DNA of 64,000 nucleotides from Galaxea fascicularis. Lineage: Eukaryota; Cnidaria; Anthozoa; Scleractinia; Euphylliidae. Every line of letters begins with the position of its first letter. Within the stretch, counting starts at the first letter, position 1. Shown piece after piece: positions 20,853-32,152 of the stretch. The position numbers were made by a program, and so were the translations under genes. The notes below the pieces were generated by a model. The model searched no databases. It saw only the letters and a program-made list of their open reading frames with translations, and was not told where the DNA came from. The stretch is from assembly GCA_948470475.1 (NCBI GenBank), contig OX419343.1, positions 10,834,379 to 10,898,378 of the forward strand, in the 5' to 3' direction.

Positions 20853-23800
20853 GTGAATGTGTTGTGGTTCAATTTTATCCTTGGTTTAAATTTTATTTTC
20901 CTTTGCTTTGGGGTATGCTAGTGCATGATAAATATGTCTTGTTCGTCAAGTGCAATGTCAAGATGGCTGGACATTGGCCAAGTTCTCTTTTTGTGTTTTT
21001 ATGGTCTGAGATGAAGTCGAGGTCCATAAACATGCAAAAAGAGAATGAGGCCAATATCCAACCATCTTGGCCGAACTAGCTCGATCAGTAAGGATTTATT
21101 ATATGGCGTTAGGAACACTGAAAAAATGATCTTCGTACTTTTCATTCTCGTTGATGCTTTTGGTTTTCTAGTTCCATCCTGACAGAGGAATCACAGAAAA
21201 TCTTCCTACTGCCATGGAAAATATTTTGCAAAAGAAAACATTCTTGCACATGCTTGGACTTCGGCAAAATTTTATTGGGGGAACAAAATGGGCAATCCTG
21301 AGTGGGCAATATCGGCCTATCTTGCCCAGTCAGGTAGCCAATCAGAACACAGAATTCGCCCCATCTTGCCTGCTTGCGGAGCTTGAATATAATGATGAGG
21401 GTCATTGTCTAAGTTGGTTTTTAGTCACATTCAGCTTAAAATCAATCTGAACGTCAGCTTGTAGTTGTTTTCTATTTAGGCCTGTAAAATCAGAACCAAA
21501 AATCAAAACATCAGCTTGAATCAATCATAAGTCAAAGCAAAGACATGCAGCTGATGCCAAGTGCCAATTAAATGTTTGCAAAGAAGTCGCAATTTGTTTT
21601 GGTTTTTATTCTCTTTGGTTGAGAAAGTGACACAAGTATTGTTAACCAAGCCAAGAAGAACAAAAGTAAAGTCCACTTATGGTTAACACTAAACAGGCTG
21701 CTCTGTAGTTTTGTAAAAAGAAGGCCAATCATTTAACAGTGCAGAGGGACAACTTATCATTTCTTCTGCTGAATTTGCTAAGGTTGTAGTTGTGGATTTT
21801 GACTTTGATGTTAAACAAAAAATTATTTTTTTCACAATTGTATTTTAAATTTAAATTGGGAAGATTTTAAATCTGGCTTAAAACTGGAAAGCATCCAAAT
21901 ATTCACGTCCTTCAAGTCCTTCTGTTAACCTTTTGCTTGTAACTGCAATAGTGGTCTGGAGAGCCATTTAGCTAGTTTCTTGAAGATCGACCCACTAGCG
22001 CATGGAAAAGTTTGTTAAAAAGTTAGGGTCGAGCACTGAAGAGGATACATTCATTCAGTTAAGTGCCCTATTGATCGATGGCTTTATGGATCATATTTAT
22101 AGGGAATCGACTCTTTGAAAGATGTAGGCTGCTTTGGTCTGACAGAGCTTGGGTATGGCAATAATGCTGTTCAGATGGAGACAACCGCAACATATGATAA
22201 GGAAGCGGGGGAGTTTATTGTCAACACACCAAGCACCTTAGCACAGAAGTACTGGATCACCAATGGTGCCTGTGACGCCCATCACATCATAGTGTTTGCT
22301 CAGCTCTATGTCAATGGGAAAAATGAAGGTGAAAACAAAGCTCTGTTTCTGCTTGGCATTGGTTCTCCAGAAGCCAGCAAACTCATTTTCATGATAATGT
22401 GATTACTTGCCAGTTTTGATTCATGTCATTTCCTTGTTAGAACATTATTTTCCTTGTCATGACTTTGTTAGTGAATTACATACTGCCACAACACTATGGC
22501 ATAAATGTAGGGTTTGGGTTTTTCTGTCATTTGTCACCTTATTTGTCATCTCCTGATTGGACATCTTCACAGTATTGTCTATTTTGGAGGACATCAAAGT
22601 GACATTCTATAACCTGTCACGCTATTTGAGACCACTACAACACTAAAGCACACATTACTTCTTGCACTTCTCAAGTGTCCTTAATAATTTCTTTGTCCTC
22701 ATATATCGCAACAAGTTTTGTTTTCTTCCATGTAATGTCCTGGGATCTTGTGATGTCTTTTCACTTCATACATGATTCCTTGATCTACAGGTATCCATGG
22801 TGTCTTGGTGCCTATTCGTGACTATGATCTTAAAGAAGTCCCAGGATCCCACATCCATGATATGGGACACAAGATGGGCCTGAATGGTGTTGACAATGCC
22901 AAGTTTATATTTGACAATGTGCGAGTGCCAAGAGAAAACCTGCTAAACCTGTATTCTGATGTGGATGAGCATGGTAACTATACAACCAAAGTGGAAGGGA
23001 ATGTGCGGAAGAGGTTCCTTACTGTTGCAGATCAGCTGCTGTCAGGTCGTCTTTGCATTGCAAGCATGTCACAAGGTATTGTCATTTTTACCACAATTGC
23101 TGGTAATCTCGAAATCTGATTGTCTAATTTGCCATTGTGGATAAGAGTCTAGACAACGCTGCTCATGTCAACTTGTCACGCAATGCATTTTTCATCTCTT
23201 GCGCTCTGAAATAAACATTTCTTTGATGCTGATATTGTGGTAAAAAACAAATCGAAATTGGTTTAGTGTTGTCTGTACTCTTATCGACAACAAGTATGCG
23301 TCATCACAGTGGTCAAAATTTGTTGTGGACTCACTCGGCTGCGCCTTGTGAGTTCACAACATTTTGACCACTGTGATGATGCATACGCGTTGTCGATAAG
23401 AGTACAGACAACGCTAAACCACTTTCGATTTGTTAATTGCCATACTTTAATCAGTTGGCCTCCCTTGAACAAATCTTACACAAAACTACTTGAGAAAACA
23501 GTAGACCGAGTCAGAAATCCTATTCTGACTTGTGTGGTGAAACAATATTGCTCAAGTAACCCCTCCCCCCCTTACCTCACAGATGCAAATGCTAAAGCAG
23601 ACTCAAGAAATGGAGAGATTTGCGTGTGGTCCAAGGGTCTAAAATTTAGAATTGTTGGTGTCAATTTATGAAGAACAATGTTTTCTGATCATAGGCAGGT
23701 GTCAAGGAAATACCGATATTCAAACTTAGGGCTGATGAGACTTCTACATTGATATGCTTGTGGTCTACTTATAGATGGTTTTCACCCACGTGACCATTGA

Positions 23801-26800
23801 CCATATTGGTTCAGTGAAACGAAAGAAAGTATTTTCATAAAAATAGAGTTCAATCCCCAGAGGGTTATCCTTGTGCACCAATATGGCCGCCATTCCTTTG
23901 TTTTTGTGCACCAACATGGCCGCCATGACGTCATGTGAAAACGATCTATTCCTGAAGAACTATACCCCCATTTGCAATGTGAAGTTGGCAAACATAGTTT
24001 CTCGACTGGCATCAATTTACAGACATTGTGTTTATGTAGTCACTGGTTGAGTGGTGCATAACATTGAAAAAAGTTTGATTTGTTGCCAACTGTTAAAAAA
24101 ATGTATAAAAAATAAATATGATAGAGATTTCGTGTATAAATAAAGGTTGATTGATTGATTGAACTTTATATGAAACCGTGGAACTTCCCTTAAACCTTCT
24201 GGGTTGCTTACGGGGACAGAGGTGGTGTCATACCAGAGGTTCCAATTACACTCACATTCACTTAAGAGAGATGTTCCCAAATTGAGGTTCAACTGTATGT
24301 GAAAGATCATCAATTCGTAATTTACTTAACTTTGAAGAGAAAGCGTGCAAATGATATTTTGGTTTGAGCGGGATTCGAATCCACGAGGTCAAGAGATGTC
24401 CTGTAGAAGCCATAATTTTTTTGCTTTTTCTTTGCAACTACTTAAGTCAGGATATAGCAGTTTGTTTTCATTTGGCGTTGTCTCAACTGATGTGTCTAAC
24501 CTTCAGGTGTCTCCAAGGCGTGTGTAACCATTGCTACACGCTACTCGGCTACTCGCTTGACTGTAGGGCCGGAAGGCAGGTCAGATACACCTATTCTGAA
24601 ATACCAGCTTCAGCAGCGTGCATTGATGCCCCTCCTAGCAAAGACATATGCGCTGGACTTTGCTTTATCATATGTCAAGGACAGCTGGGCATTTCAGGTA
24701 CATTGTTTGTTTATATGTAGATAACCTGGGTCTCCGCCGTTGTTGTCTTGTTTCAAAGGGGACCTTCAATTCTCACAATAAATGGATCAATATCAGTATC
24801 TGGGCCACTGCTCACCTACCCCTCTCCTAACCCAACAAGTTGTAACAAGTTAATAAGTTAGTGTCAACGTTGGTTTAGGGGAGGGGTAGGTGTTTGAAAA
24901 CAACTGAGCAACAAAACGAGGACATGAATCCAAAATAGTGGCGCACGGGAGGTAATAACGGTATCCGAGTTTGGTGCTCTGAAATGTTATTTCCATGTTT
25001 TAAAACAAACTTTGCTGTAAGAGTGGCAGATTCCTTTAACGCTCAGGGCTTGAAATAATTTCCTGGCTGGCGCCGGTCAAGTTGTCCGGTCAAATCTGTT
25101 TTTGCTCACACAAGACACGATTTTGTCCGGACAAATATGCATTACGTCAAAACTCTTAAAAAAGTGCTTCTCCCTCCTCCGCATGATGCTTAAATGTCAA
25201 GCAAGTACATTTAGTGAACTTTTATCGTAGAAGCAGCCTCACAATCAGTGCAGGAGGCGTGGAACGCACGGCACAGCCACAATGTTTGGTGATATCGAAA
25301 AAAGCTCTTGTAATATTACACTTGTGCTTCCCACTATCGCTGTCTATCGCTTCAGCTACGATTCAATTTTAAAGTAGTCTAAAGTTATGAAGCCGAAGGT
25401 TACGATCGAGCTGATTCTAAGGTGATAACAGATGCTAACGGCTTAAGCTTATGTAAATAGGAGTTATACAACAATAAACATTTACAAGTAGAATCCACAT
25501 CCGAATCGAACAGCCGGGGCCTTTGGACTGACACTTTAAGAGGCATAAAAATTTTGTTTCGCTTCTCACATTAGTTCGCAACATTAGTTTGCAGCAAATT
25601 CCACGCGGACTATAAGAATTATTAGCATACACACCGATAGACACGCTACGCCAGAAGACCCGCTAATTTCATGAGTGATGAATGACAAAGCGGAAACTAC
25701 CGGAAATCTTTCTGTAGTCAAAGGTGGTCTGGTCGTGGCTTTCTTTTGCTTTTCTTTTTTTTCTTTCACGGACGCGAATAATGCACTCACTAGCTTTAAA
25801 TTAAGTTTTCCTTTGAAGAGTAAACGACCGGACAAAATGTCCGGTCATCCAAGGATTTGACCGACAAAACCTATTTTTGAGCGGACATTGTCCGTTGACC
25901 GGCCGTTATTTCAAGCCCCGAACGCTTATTGCCTGGTTAAGCCCAGTACATTGGGCATGGTATGACCTAATTTTTATGTTTGATGTTCACACAAATCCAC
26001 CCCTAAAGACGAAAGTTCACGGCCGCTGGTCAGTGTAAAAGTAACGGCTAAACGTTCATTTACTATGGACATGTCCCAAAGGGGACAGCGTGGACGGGAC
26101 GCAGATCCCTTGCGACGGTCTTCCTGGCGTGCATATAAATATAGTATTAGATGGGAAAACTACGGGTATTTACAATAAAATATCTAGGGAAAAATGAAAA
26201 GAATGAATAAATAACAGGAAAGTAAAAGAAAAAAGAAATAAAACAAATCAAAACATGGTAAAGTGATCCATCAGTCCAGACAACAATAGAAATATTTCTC
26301 ATTGTTAGAAAGTTTGGATTTCGAGAAATCGTACAGAAAAAATCGCAGAATGGCATGCACAGTCGTAGTGTCGCAAAGGCAATATCCATATCGTTTGTTC
26401 TTTAACTTGACATTTACAGGAATCATTTTCTGGTCAAATCGTAGAATTGCAAAGCACAGTACATCCCAATCTACAAAATTTACAATTTCGTGAAGCATTT
26501 TCCTCGCTCGCTCGACTCAAATCGACATCAACCGTTGCAAGTTACAGTAATAATTATTGCTTGAGAACAAATATAACGTAACGTCACGCGCGCGTCCTCA
26601 CATAGATAGAATTGTCTGCCTATAGGAGTACCCAGGGCACACCGCCATCCTGCAGGCACCTCATCGCGTTATGGCCTTGACAATTCCTTTTTTTCTTTGG
26701 GAACAGTAACAGGCTAACAGGGTAAATGTGAAGTAAGTGAATAGCGCTTTGCTTAGCTCACATTTTGTGTTCCATGTTTCGTCATGTAGGCCGAAGATGG

Positions 26801-27548
26801 CTCGGATCATGCCAATGTTGTAACAATGTGTTGCGTGATCAAGGCGTTGACTGGTTGGCACGTAGGGGAGGCTGCCTCCGTGTGTCGGGAGAGGTGCGGA
26901 GGGCAGGGGTACCTGTCCTGCAACAGGTTTGGAGGCGCCATTGGCTATGCCCATGCTGCGATGACGGCTGAAGGCGACAATGCTGTACTCATGCAGAAGG
27001 TTGCTACTGAGAGGCTAATGGTGTTCAAACCCTCCAAAGACAAGACGGAGGTGGGCACAGTTGATTTACACTGCACCGAGTCGCTGCATAGATTACTGGA
27101 AGCTCGTGAGCAGCTTCAGTTTATGGAGTTGGGCATGAAGATGAAGAAAGCTGGCTCCAAAGACCGCTTCAACGTCTGGATGTACGAGGAACAAGACCTG
27201 GTCCAGTCGTGCGCACACGCGTATGGTGAGAGGCTGGTCAGTGAGTGTTTCGGCAACGCTCTAACCAAAGCTGACCCATCCTTGCAGCCAATCCTGGCAA
27301 AGCTCCATCACCTGTACCTCATCACTCTAGTTCATAAGGACCTCGGATACTTTACGACCTCTCGGCTCGTACAGTTAGACACTGGTGCAAATGTTGGACA
27401 TGTAGTTGCTGCTTTGTGTCGCGAGATCGGACCCCAAGCTCTGTCCCTATGCGATGCCTTTGGGCTGTCGGATGAAATGCTCAGTGCACCAGTTGCTACT
27501 GACTGGGTGGATTACAACATAACTGATAACAGAGGAGAACTCGTGTAA
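20349..27548 (+). CDS. Acyl-CoA oxidase (gene span, 5 exons)
   Basis: Exons 20349-20852, 22103-22328, 22791-23075, 24507-24697 and 26790-27548 join in phase to 654 aa, normal for an ACOX-type flavoenzyme. The family oxidises acyl-CoA to trans-2-enoyl-CoA and passes electrons from FAD to oxygen, the first step of peroxisomal beta-oxidation. Visible signatures are the N-terminal helical domain, [20 protein letters not shown] (about residues 177-196, FAD/substrate pocket), [27 protein letters not shown] in the beta domain, [11 protein letters not shown] (about 433-443), and AEGDN with the candidate catalytic Glu near residue 463. The C-terminal oxidase domain follows. The C-terminus (RGELV) is not a PTS1 tripeptide, and the first ~45 residues lack acidic residues and contain several Arg/Lys. 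Assignment among ACOX1/2/3 subtypes is not possible by eye; it resembles the plant and protist-like ACX branch at least as much as mammalian ACOX1. Confidence 0.92.
20862..20930. repeat. Half of a foldback MITE in ACOX intron 1
   Basis: TTGTGGTTCAATTTTATCCT and the following TTTAAATTTTATTTTCCTTTG closely match the left arm of the complete foldback at 55204-55334. The right arm is missing here. It begins only ten bases after the exon 1 donor. Confidence 0.75.
20960..21068. repeat. Foldback MITE in ACOX intron 1
   Basis: Arms AAGATGGCTGGACATTGGCC / complement of GGCCAATATCCAACCATCTT, continuing through CTCTTTTTG(T/C)...ATGG. About 109 bp. Confidence 0.8.
22103..22328 (+). CDS. ACOX exon 2
   Basis: Acceptor TTTATAG|GGA, reading [21 protein letters not shown]. 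It ends GAAG|GTGAAA in phase 1. It carries the flavin-proximal T-E-L-G-x-G-N motif. Confidence 0.92.
22791..23075 (+). CDS. ACOX exon 3
   Basis: Acceptor GATCTACAG|GT, reading [19 protein letters not shown]. It ends CAAG|GTATTG in phase 1. It contains [12 protein letters not shown] and the [10 protein letters not shown] turn typical of ACOX beta domains. A palindromic MITE starts only about 7 bases into the following intron. Confidence 0.93.
23082..23433. mobile_element. Long palindromic MITE in ACOX intron 3, copy 1
   Basis: A central hairpin (about 23250-23433) has arms TAGTGTTGTCTGTACTCTTA / complement with GTCGATAAGAGTACAGACAA. It is flanked on the left by TTACCACAATTGCTGGTAAT... and GATAAGAGTCTAGACAACGC. 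The same composite, inverted, occurs at 56847-57273. Non-coding. Confidence 0.88.
23772..23948. mobile_element. Short MITE in ACOX intron 3
   Basis: Ends TAGATGGTTTTCACCCACGTGA and the complement of TAGATCGTTTTCACATGACGTCA; about 177 bp with internal repeats of TGCACCAAYATGGCCGCCAT. The TA at each end may be target sequence. Confidence 0.7.
24100..24165. repeat. Retroelement 3'-end-like fragment with (TTGA)n
   Basis: ATAAATAAAGG followed by four TTGA/TGAT units resembles the short tandem tails of cnidarian LINE/SINE copies. Only a fragment; orientation uncertain. Confidence 0.4.
24507..24697 (+). CDS. ACOX exon 4
   Basis: Found from phase and homology: acceptor ACCTTCAG|GT, reading [21 protein letters not shown], then [21 protein letters not shown], with donor TTTCAG|GTACAT in phase 0. 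The RYSxxRxxxGP and YQxQQ..LMPLLA blocks are family hallmarks. Confidence 0.93.
25044..25920. mobile_element. Non-autonomous hAT-like DNA transposon in ACOX intron 4
   Basis: Ends CAGGGCTTGAAATAA... and the complement ...TTATTTCAAGCCCCG. A directly repeated AACGCT flanks both ends (25038-25043 and 25921-25926). Subterminal GTCCGG motifs recur on both sides. The interior has no transposase frame. CAGGG-type ends suggest hAT, although the visible duplication is 6 bp rather than 8. Confidence 0.75.
26790..27548 (+). CDS. ACOX exon 5 (terminal)
   Basis: Acceptor TCATGTAG|GCC, then [20 protein letters not shown]. It encodes [11 protein letters not shown], the [13 protein letters not shown] catalytic strand and the whole C-terminal domain, ending at TAA 27546-27548. 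Low-complexity content is negligible. Confidence 0.93.
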   Translation, partial: AEDGSDHANVVTMCCVIKALTGWHVGEAASVCRERCGGQGYLSCNRFGGAIGYAHAAMTAEGDNAVLMQKVATERLMVFKPSKDKTEVGTVDLHCTESLHRLLEAREQLQFMELGMKMKKAGSKDRFNVWMYEEQDLVQSCAHAYGERLVSECFGNALTKADPSLQPILAKLHHLYLITLVHKDLGYFTTSRLVQLDTGANVGHVVAALCREIGPQALSLCDAFGLSDEMLSAPVATDWVDYNITDNRGELV

Positions 27549-30092
27549 ACGGAACTGTAGCGGTATACCATTGTAACATAGTTGAACAATTAAGAGCGCT
27601 TGCTCAGGCTATCTATAATTTCGCTGACAACAGGTTTCAGCGTGAAGCACGAGATTTGTTAGGAGTCCTCGGCAGCGATTGAACATTCCTTTATCAGGCT
27701 AGCCACTAAAATATGCATTGAACACTCACTCTGCAAGCAAAAATATCGTCTATCACTCCGTAAATTTTAGTTTCAGCCAATCACTCTGTCAATCATAAGG
27801 ATACCAGCAAGTCAACATTGAGTTGTGCCAGATGATATCTTGTGACAGTCTACGGTTTCCAAAATTGATGGCTTGTGTTTTGCAGTTTCAACCAATGTGT
27901 TTCGATACCCCAGGGAAAGAGTTTTGTCGATGCGAGAGTGTGGGTTTTCTTATCGAAAAAAGGAGCAGTTGAGTTGAAACGGGATTACCTCTTCGGTCTT
28001 CCCCCTGTTTAATGGATATTTTGACTTGGTTATTTCAGAGGTATAATGTGCATGAAGCATGTGGATTTCATAGAGACTTTAACACTTGAACGCCACGCTT
28101 TTCATGAAGCAACCCTATATACTTAGTGATATATGTTTTCTAAGGAAGCTTTCCATTTCTCAGAACTGTCCGGCTGAGCAGTCATTTCGTGAATGCCAAT
28201 GCACCAATTTTGCAGCATTCGTAATTCATCAGTTTTTCAAATGAGTACTTAGGAACAACAATTAAAACTAGCCCTTCGATGCCTTGCACAATCTGGCCGG
28301 TTTGGTTCGCCAGTTCTTACAACTGACTAAGCACCCTGTGCCGGTCAGGTGTATCCAGTGTCCCCCCACTACAACTATATTGATCACCCTCTGTTTGGGT
28401 TATATTAAATCCAATGGTTTGAAAAAGAAGCTTAATTGTGAGGTCGTTATGGGCTTTAATAGTTTTTAGTTCTGAGCAAATAAAACAATGAACGACTTTG
28501 GCATGTTCACCTTCTTTGCAGTTTGAACTGGAAAACAGATGTGTTGGTGACAAGACTTTCCACCTAGCCATTCAAATCCTTGTAAATGTCAGTTTTGGAA
28601 GGTAGTTTCCTCGCTAATATTCAACATAGTGGACTGATACTTAACGCGGCAAAACCTTAACAATAACGTCAGCAAATAATCTCTTTTGGACCAGATTTTA
28701 GAGCATGATTCGACGATCATGATTTGACCGAGACAGTGACGAGCAGTAAACGAAGCAGCGAATGAGTGTTCGAGAACGTATCAAGGGTGTGCATAAAGAA
28801 CTAAGATTGCGCGTGATACATGGTCAGCAACAAACCCGATCCACCTCGGCCCTTCTTTGGCGAGTAAAATACCACCAACATTTTTATGTACAGCTCAAGT
28901 ACACCAACATGGAGGCCGGAAATGAGTGGCAACATCTACAGTTTACTGCGGCTATCTATAAGGCTTTCCTCTCTTGGTGAACTTGCAAAAATATACATGC
29001 ACACTTTTCTTATCATTATCAAAACAAAGCGCACTACCGATCAGGTATACTTCCAACGTGTCTTTTACGTGAACATAAAAACAAACAAACAAAAAAAAAA
29101 CCATTTACTTTGTAAGTTTATGTTTTTATGAAACCACGTGCCCACCAAGAATAGTTTTGAAAATGATCTTCTAAAAGGCAGGGGTACTACGCCTGAGTGA
29201 TGAATCGAAATCCTCGCTTCCTATACAACTTACTTCTGAGTGTATCAGACAAATAAGCTTTCACCAAAGTCAACTTCGTCGTATTAATTGAATCTCCACA
29301 AGTCACTTTTACAAATATTCGTCACAGCACCTGCAAACAGTTATACAAAAATATCCTATGCACAAAAAAAATCTATCAAACGTAACAAAAATAACACGAA
29401 TGTGAACCGAAACCAAAATAAAAAATATCTAAATTTTGCTACGGTATATTTTACATAAATAACTCACAGCATTAAATATCTCTCTCCATATAAATATTTC
29501 GGTACTAAACAAGCTTACTAATAGGTTTTACTAATAGGTTTTGGAGCCTACTTCCCGCGGGACACACGGGAAGCGAGCTGCTACAAATTTGTACGCAGCC
29601 ATTTCTATAGCGTAATCAAATAACTTCGTTTGCAGAAGATATTTTGCGTCTGTGCTGTCAAAGATCCACTGAACAAAAATCAAGGCCTCACTTTAAGTTA
29701 CTATAGTTATTTTGACAGCTACGTTATTTTCTTAATCATCAAATGACAACTACAAGAACGGAGTTAGGCACATAGCGGTATGCTCGAGACCGCGTTGCTA
29801 ATAACTAGATTGGCGAGATATCACAAGGGTTATGTATGGAAATAGCTCTTTTTGTTATAACTCCACGATTCTGTACAGAACACAATCTTATTTTCAGTAG
29901 CACGTATGACCTGGATATTAGTGACAAAATACTGAACATATTTTAGAAATTTTGCTTTCACGCCTCTTTCATAAATTATACTTTTTACACCGTGTTATAC
30001 ATGCGACTGTATTTTTTTAAAACACCTATGTAGAAACGAGAAGAAGTAAATAAAACGGCACGCAAACTGCGAATTGAAGTGTTCCAGGCGAC

Positions 30093-30303
30093 ATTTAACC
30101 CTTGATCTCCCAGAAGCGATTAGCATATGAGTTCTCCTTAACACATCGGTACATTGCCCAGCAGACAGGTTATGAGAATACAAAAATTTATCAGCCAGTG
30201 TTATTTTGATAACACCCCAAATTCTCCTAACTAATGTACAAGGAACTGCATGCCAGCTGGAAAGGAGAAGTGATAATCAGATCTTCGGAGTTAAAGGGTT
30301 AAT
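30093..30303. mobile_element. TTAACCCTTT-type MITE, copy 1
   Basis: Ends TTAACCCTTgATCTCCC and complement of GGAGTTAAAGGGTTAA, about 211 bp. A related copy lies at 54743-54955. Internal AATTCTCC / GGAGAA motifs are shared. Confidence 0.65.
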
Positions 30304-30822
30304 CTATTAAAGCGGGTTTTGGAAATACTGGTTATCAGTATCGTCGACTTCTTGGCAGGTGTGAGTTCGCAGCAGCACCTTGGGAGGCAAAAATATAAGT
30401 TGATTAATGTGAGAATTAATGAGGCTTGATGACAGAGCGTGAAGCTGGAAACGAGGAAGGTCGTAATTATAACTTGATTCATACGGACGAATTTTACAAA
30501 CATTCAACTCACAATTTGTTTAGTAGAACCCAGCATGTCAGGGCGTTGATAACGAAGCACAACACATTAACGATACTCTTCTTCACCGTACCCTCATTAG
30601 AAAATAGTCAACTACAAGCTCTGGATGCTACACCGTCAACACTGGCTTTTTTTAACAATTGTCACAAAATTACAGCTATAAACGCAGCCATTATAGAGAA
30701 CTAAGGACTTCACAAAGAGAAATTCAATAAATATTTCATAATACAGCAGTGATGGGATTGTTCTGAGTGTTTAAGACTAATTAAGGACCTTAGTGCATTA
30801 ACTCAATCACAACAGTTGTTTG

Positions 30823-31000
30823 GGGAGCAGGGTTGGCGCAGTGGTGAGAGCGCTCGCCTTCCACCAATGTGACCAATGTGACCCTGGCGCCGTATGTGGG
30901 TTGAGTTTGTTGTTGGTTCTCTACTCTGCTCCGAGAGGTTTTTCCCCGGGTACACCGGTTTTCCTGGGAAGTCCCTGTCGGGTAACTAAAAGTAACGATT
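30823..31000 (+). mobile_element. tRNA-derived SINE-like copy
   Basis: GGTTGGCGCAGTGGTGAGAG has the form of an RNA polymerase III A box within a tRNA head; the B box is degraded. It is followed by the conserved body GGGTTGAGTTTGTTGTTGGT, TCTACTCTGCTCCGAGAGG and a (GAT/GAC)n tail. It lies about 0.1 kb downstream of the pericentrin-like stop codon. Confidence 0.65.
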
Positions 31001-31117
31001 TTGATGATGATGACGACGACGACGATAATGTTGATTGCAATGGAGACGGCGAAAATAATTGTAACTTCGTGATGATAATGGTGATGACAGTGAAAATGGC
31101 GGTGACGATAATGAAGA

Positions 31118-32152
31118 TCACATTAACTGAAGTGTCTTACCTCTGTTAATGGCTCCCAGCCTGTTCTGTAAAGACTCCAGTCTGTGAATATACAAATTAA
31201 GCGAGTGATCAGCACTGTCACTTCCATTATGAACCGATCCAACTGACGAAGCGCCAGACGGTGATAACGGACGATCTATAACATCATCGTATCTAGGAGT
31301 AGGCGAACTCAAACGGTCCCAACGATTCGGCGACGAGTGACGAGGTGTGGACTCCAAACGATCATGATCGCTGTAGTCACGTCGTGAGCTTACAGTGTCC
31401 CGAACTGGTGGTGATTTTAAGATTCGGGTGTAATCGGAGGTTATCGGTTCTCGGGCTTTCAGAGCTGCCGACGTCCGAGAATCCGACCAAGATTTCGGGG
31501 AATAAGTTCTTGGTGATTTGATTGACGTTGTTGGATAACTTCGAGGTGATAAAGGAACATCAGTTGCGGACGCATCTTCACGGTGAATGAACCTTTCACT
31601 TGAAGCAGCAGTTGATGGCTTTACAGAACGATTTCTATAGTCCACATCCCCGTTCACGCGGGTGTTATGTACTTCGTATGTTCGCCGATCGCTTCTCGGT
31701 GAGTATCTTTCAGTGTAAGGGGGAACTTCACCATCCTGATACAAATTCAACGTTGGCCCAGCATGGGCAACATCAGCGGTAGACCGTGGAACATAAGTTG
31801 AAGCTGGAGCCTGGTAAATCGTATGACTGCTGACATCACCACTGACCACGCGTGACCGACTCGTACTCTCACGCGATCCCGCAATGGAAACGCGTTTCGA
31901 TTTCTTTACTAGAAAGTTCATACGCTGGATCGCGAGGACAGCGCGAGCGACGGTTCGGAATCTGCTGCTACCAGTTCGCCTATATGAGCGGGCTGAATTT
32001 CCGGGATACACCCCCATTTGTGAAATCATGGCGAGTGTGGTGGACTCACAGTCTTGAAAACCTCCTAATAGCAATAGAAGATATTTCTTTTGATAGACCA
32101 GCGCTTTCCTAAAACTTTCCGCCTTTATGAAGCGTTTGTAAAGCTTTAGGAT
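31118..32152 (-). CDS. Pericentrin-like exon 33: PACT domain and C-terminal tail (residues 3359-3702)
   Basis: Acceptor TTCCTTTTCAG|ATC. The first ~88 codons are the PACT domain: ILKLYKRFIKAESFRKALVY, KKYLLLLLGGFQDCESTTL, FRTVARAVLAIQRMNFLVKK. A Ser/Arg/Pro-rich disordered tail of about 256 residues follows, with repeated SP sites, and a short final helix SLNLYIHRLESLQNRLGAIN. The stop is TGA at 31118. An alternative end exists: AACAGAG|GTAAGA at 31141/31140 is a good donor, so a further short exon at lower coordinates is possible. Confidence 0.9.
   Translation of the reverse strand: MLKLYKRFIKAESFRKALVYQKKYLLLLLGGFQDCESTTLAMISQMGVYPGNSARSYRRTGSSRFRTVARAVLAIQRMNFLVKKSKRVSIAGSRESTSRSRVVSGDVSSHTIYQAPASTYVPRSTADVAHAGPTLNLYQDGEVPPYTERYSPRSDRRTYEVHNTRVNGDVDYRNRSVKPSTAASSERFIHREDASATDVPLSPRSYPTTSIKSPRTYSPKSWSDSRTSAALKAREPITSDYTRILKSPPVRDTVSSRRDYSDHDRLESTPRHSSPNRWDRLSSPTPRYDDVIDRPLSPSGASSVGSVHNGSDSADHSLNLYIHRLESLQNRLGAINRGKTLQLM

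Larger units (their letters stand above)
27549..31117. other. Region between the convergent ACOX and pericentrin-like genes
   Basis: No gene recognised. An AATAAA hexamer occurs at 28479-28484, about 0.9 kb after the ACOX stop, and could serve its 3'UTR. The region carries a MITE (30093-30303) and a SINE-like copy (30823-31000). The two genes converge here (plus and minus strand 3' ends). Confidence 0.5.

Noticed and set aside
21172..21260. Possible extra ACOX exon after TTTTGGTTTTCTAG
   Set aside because: Exon 1 (…RLIE) joins exon 2 (GIDSLKD…) directly in phase, and the family has no insertion at this place.
30995..31125. GAT/GAC-rich stretch as an acidic coding segment
   Set aside because: It is the simple-sequence tail of a SINE-like copy; the Asp run is a by-product.
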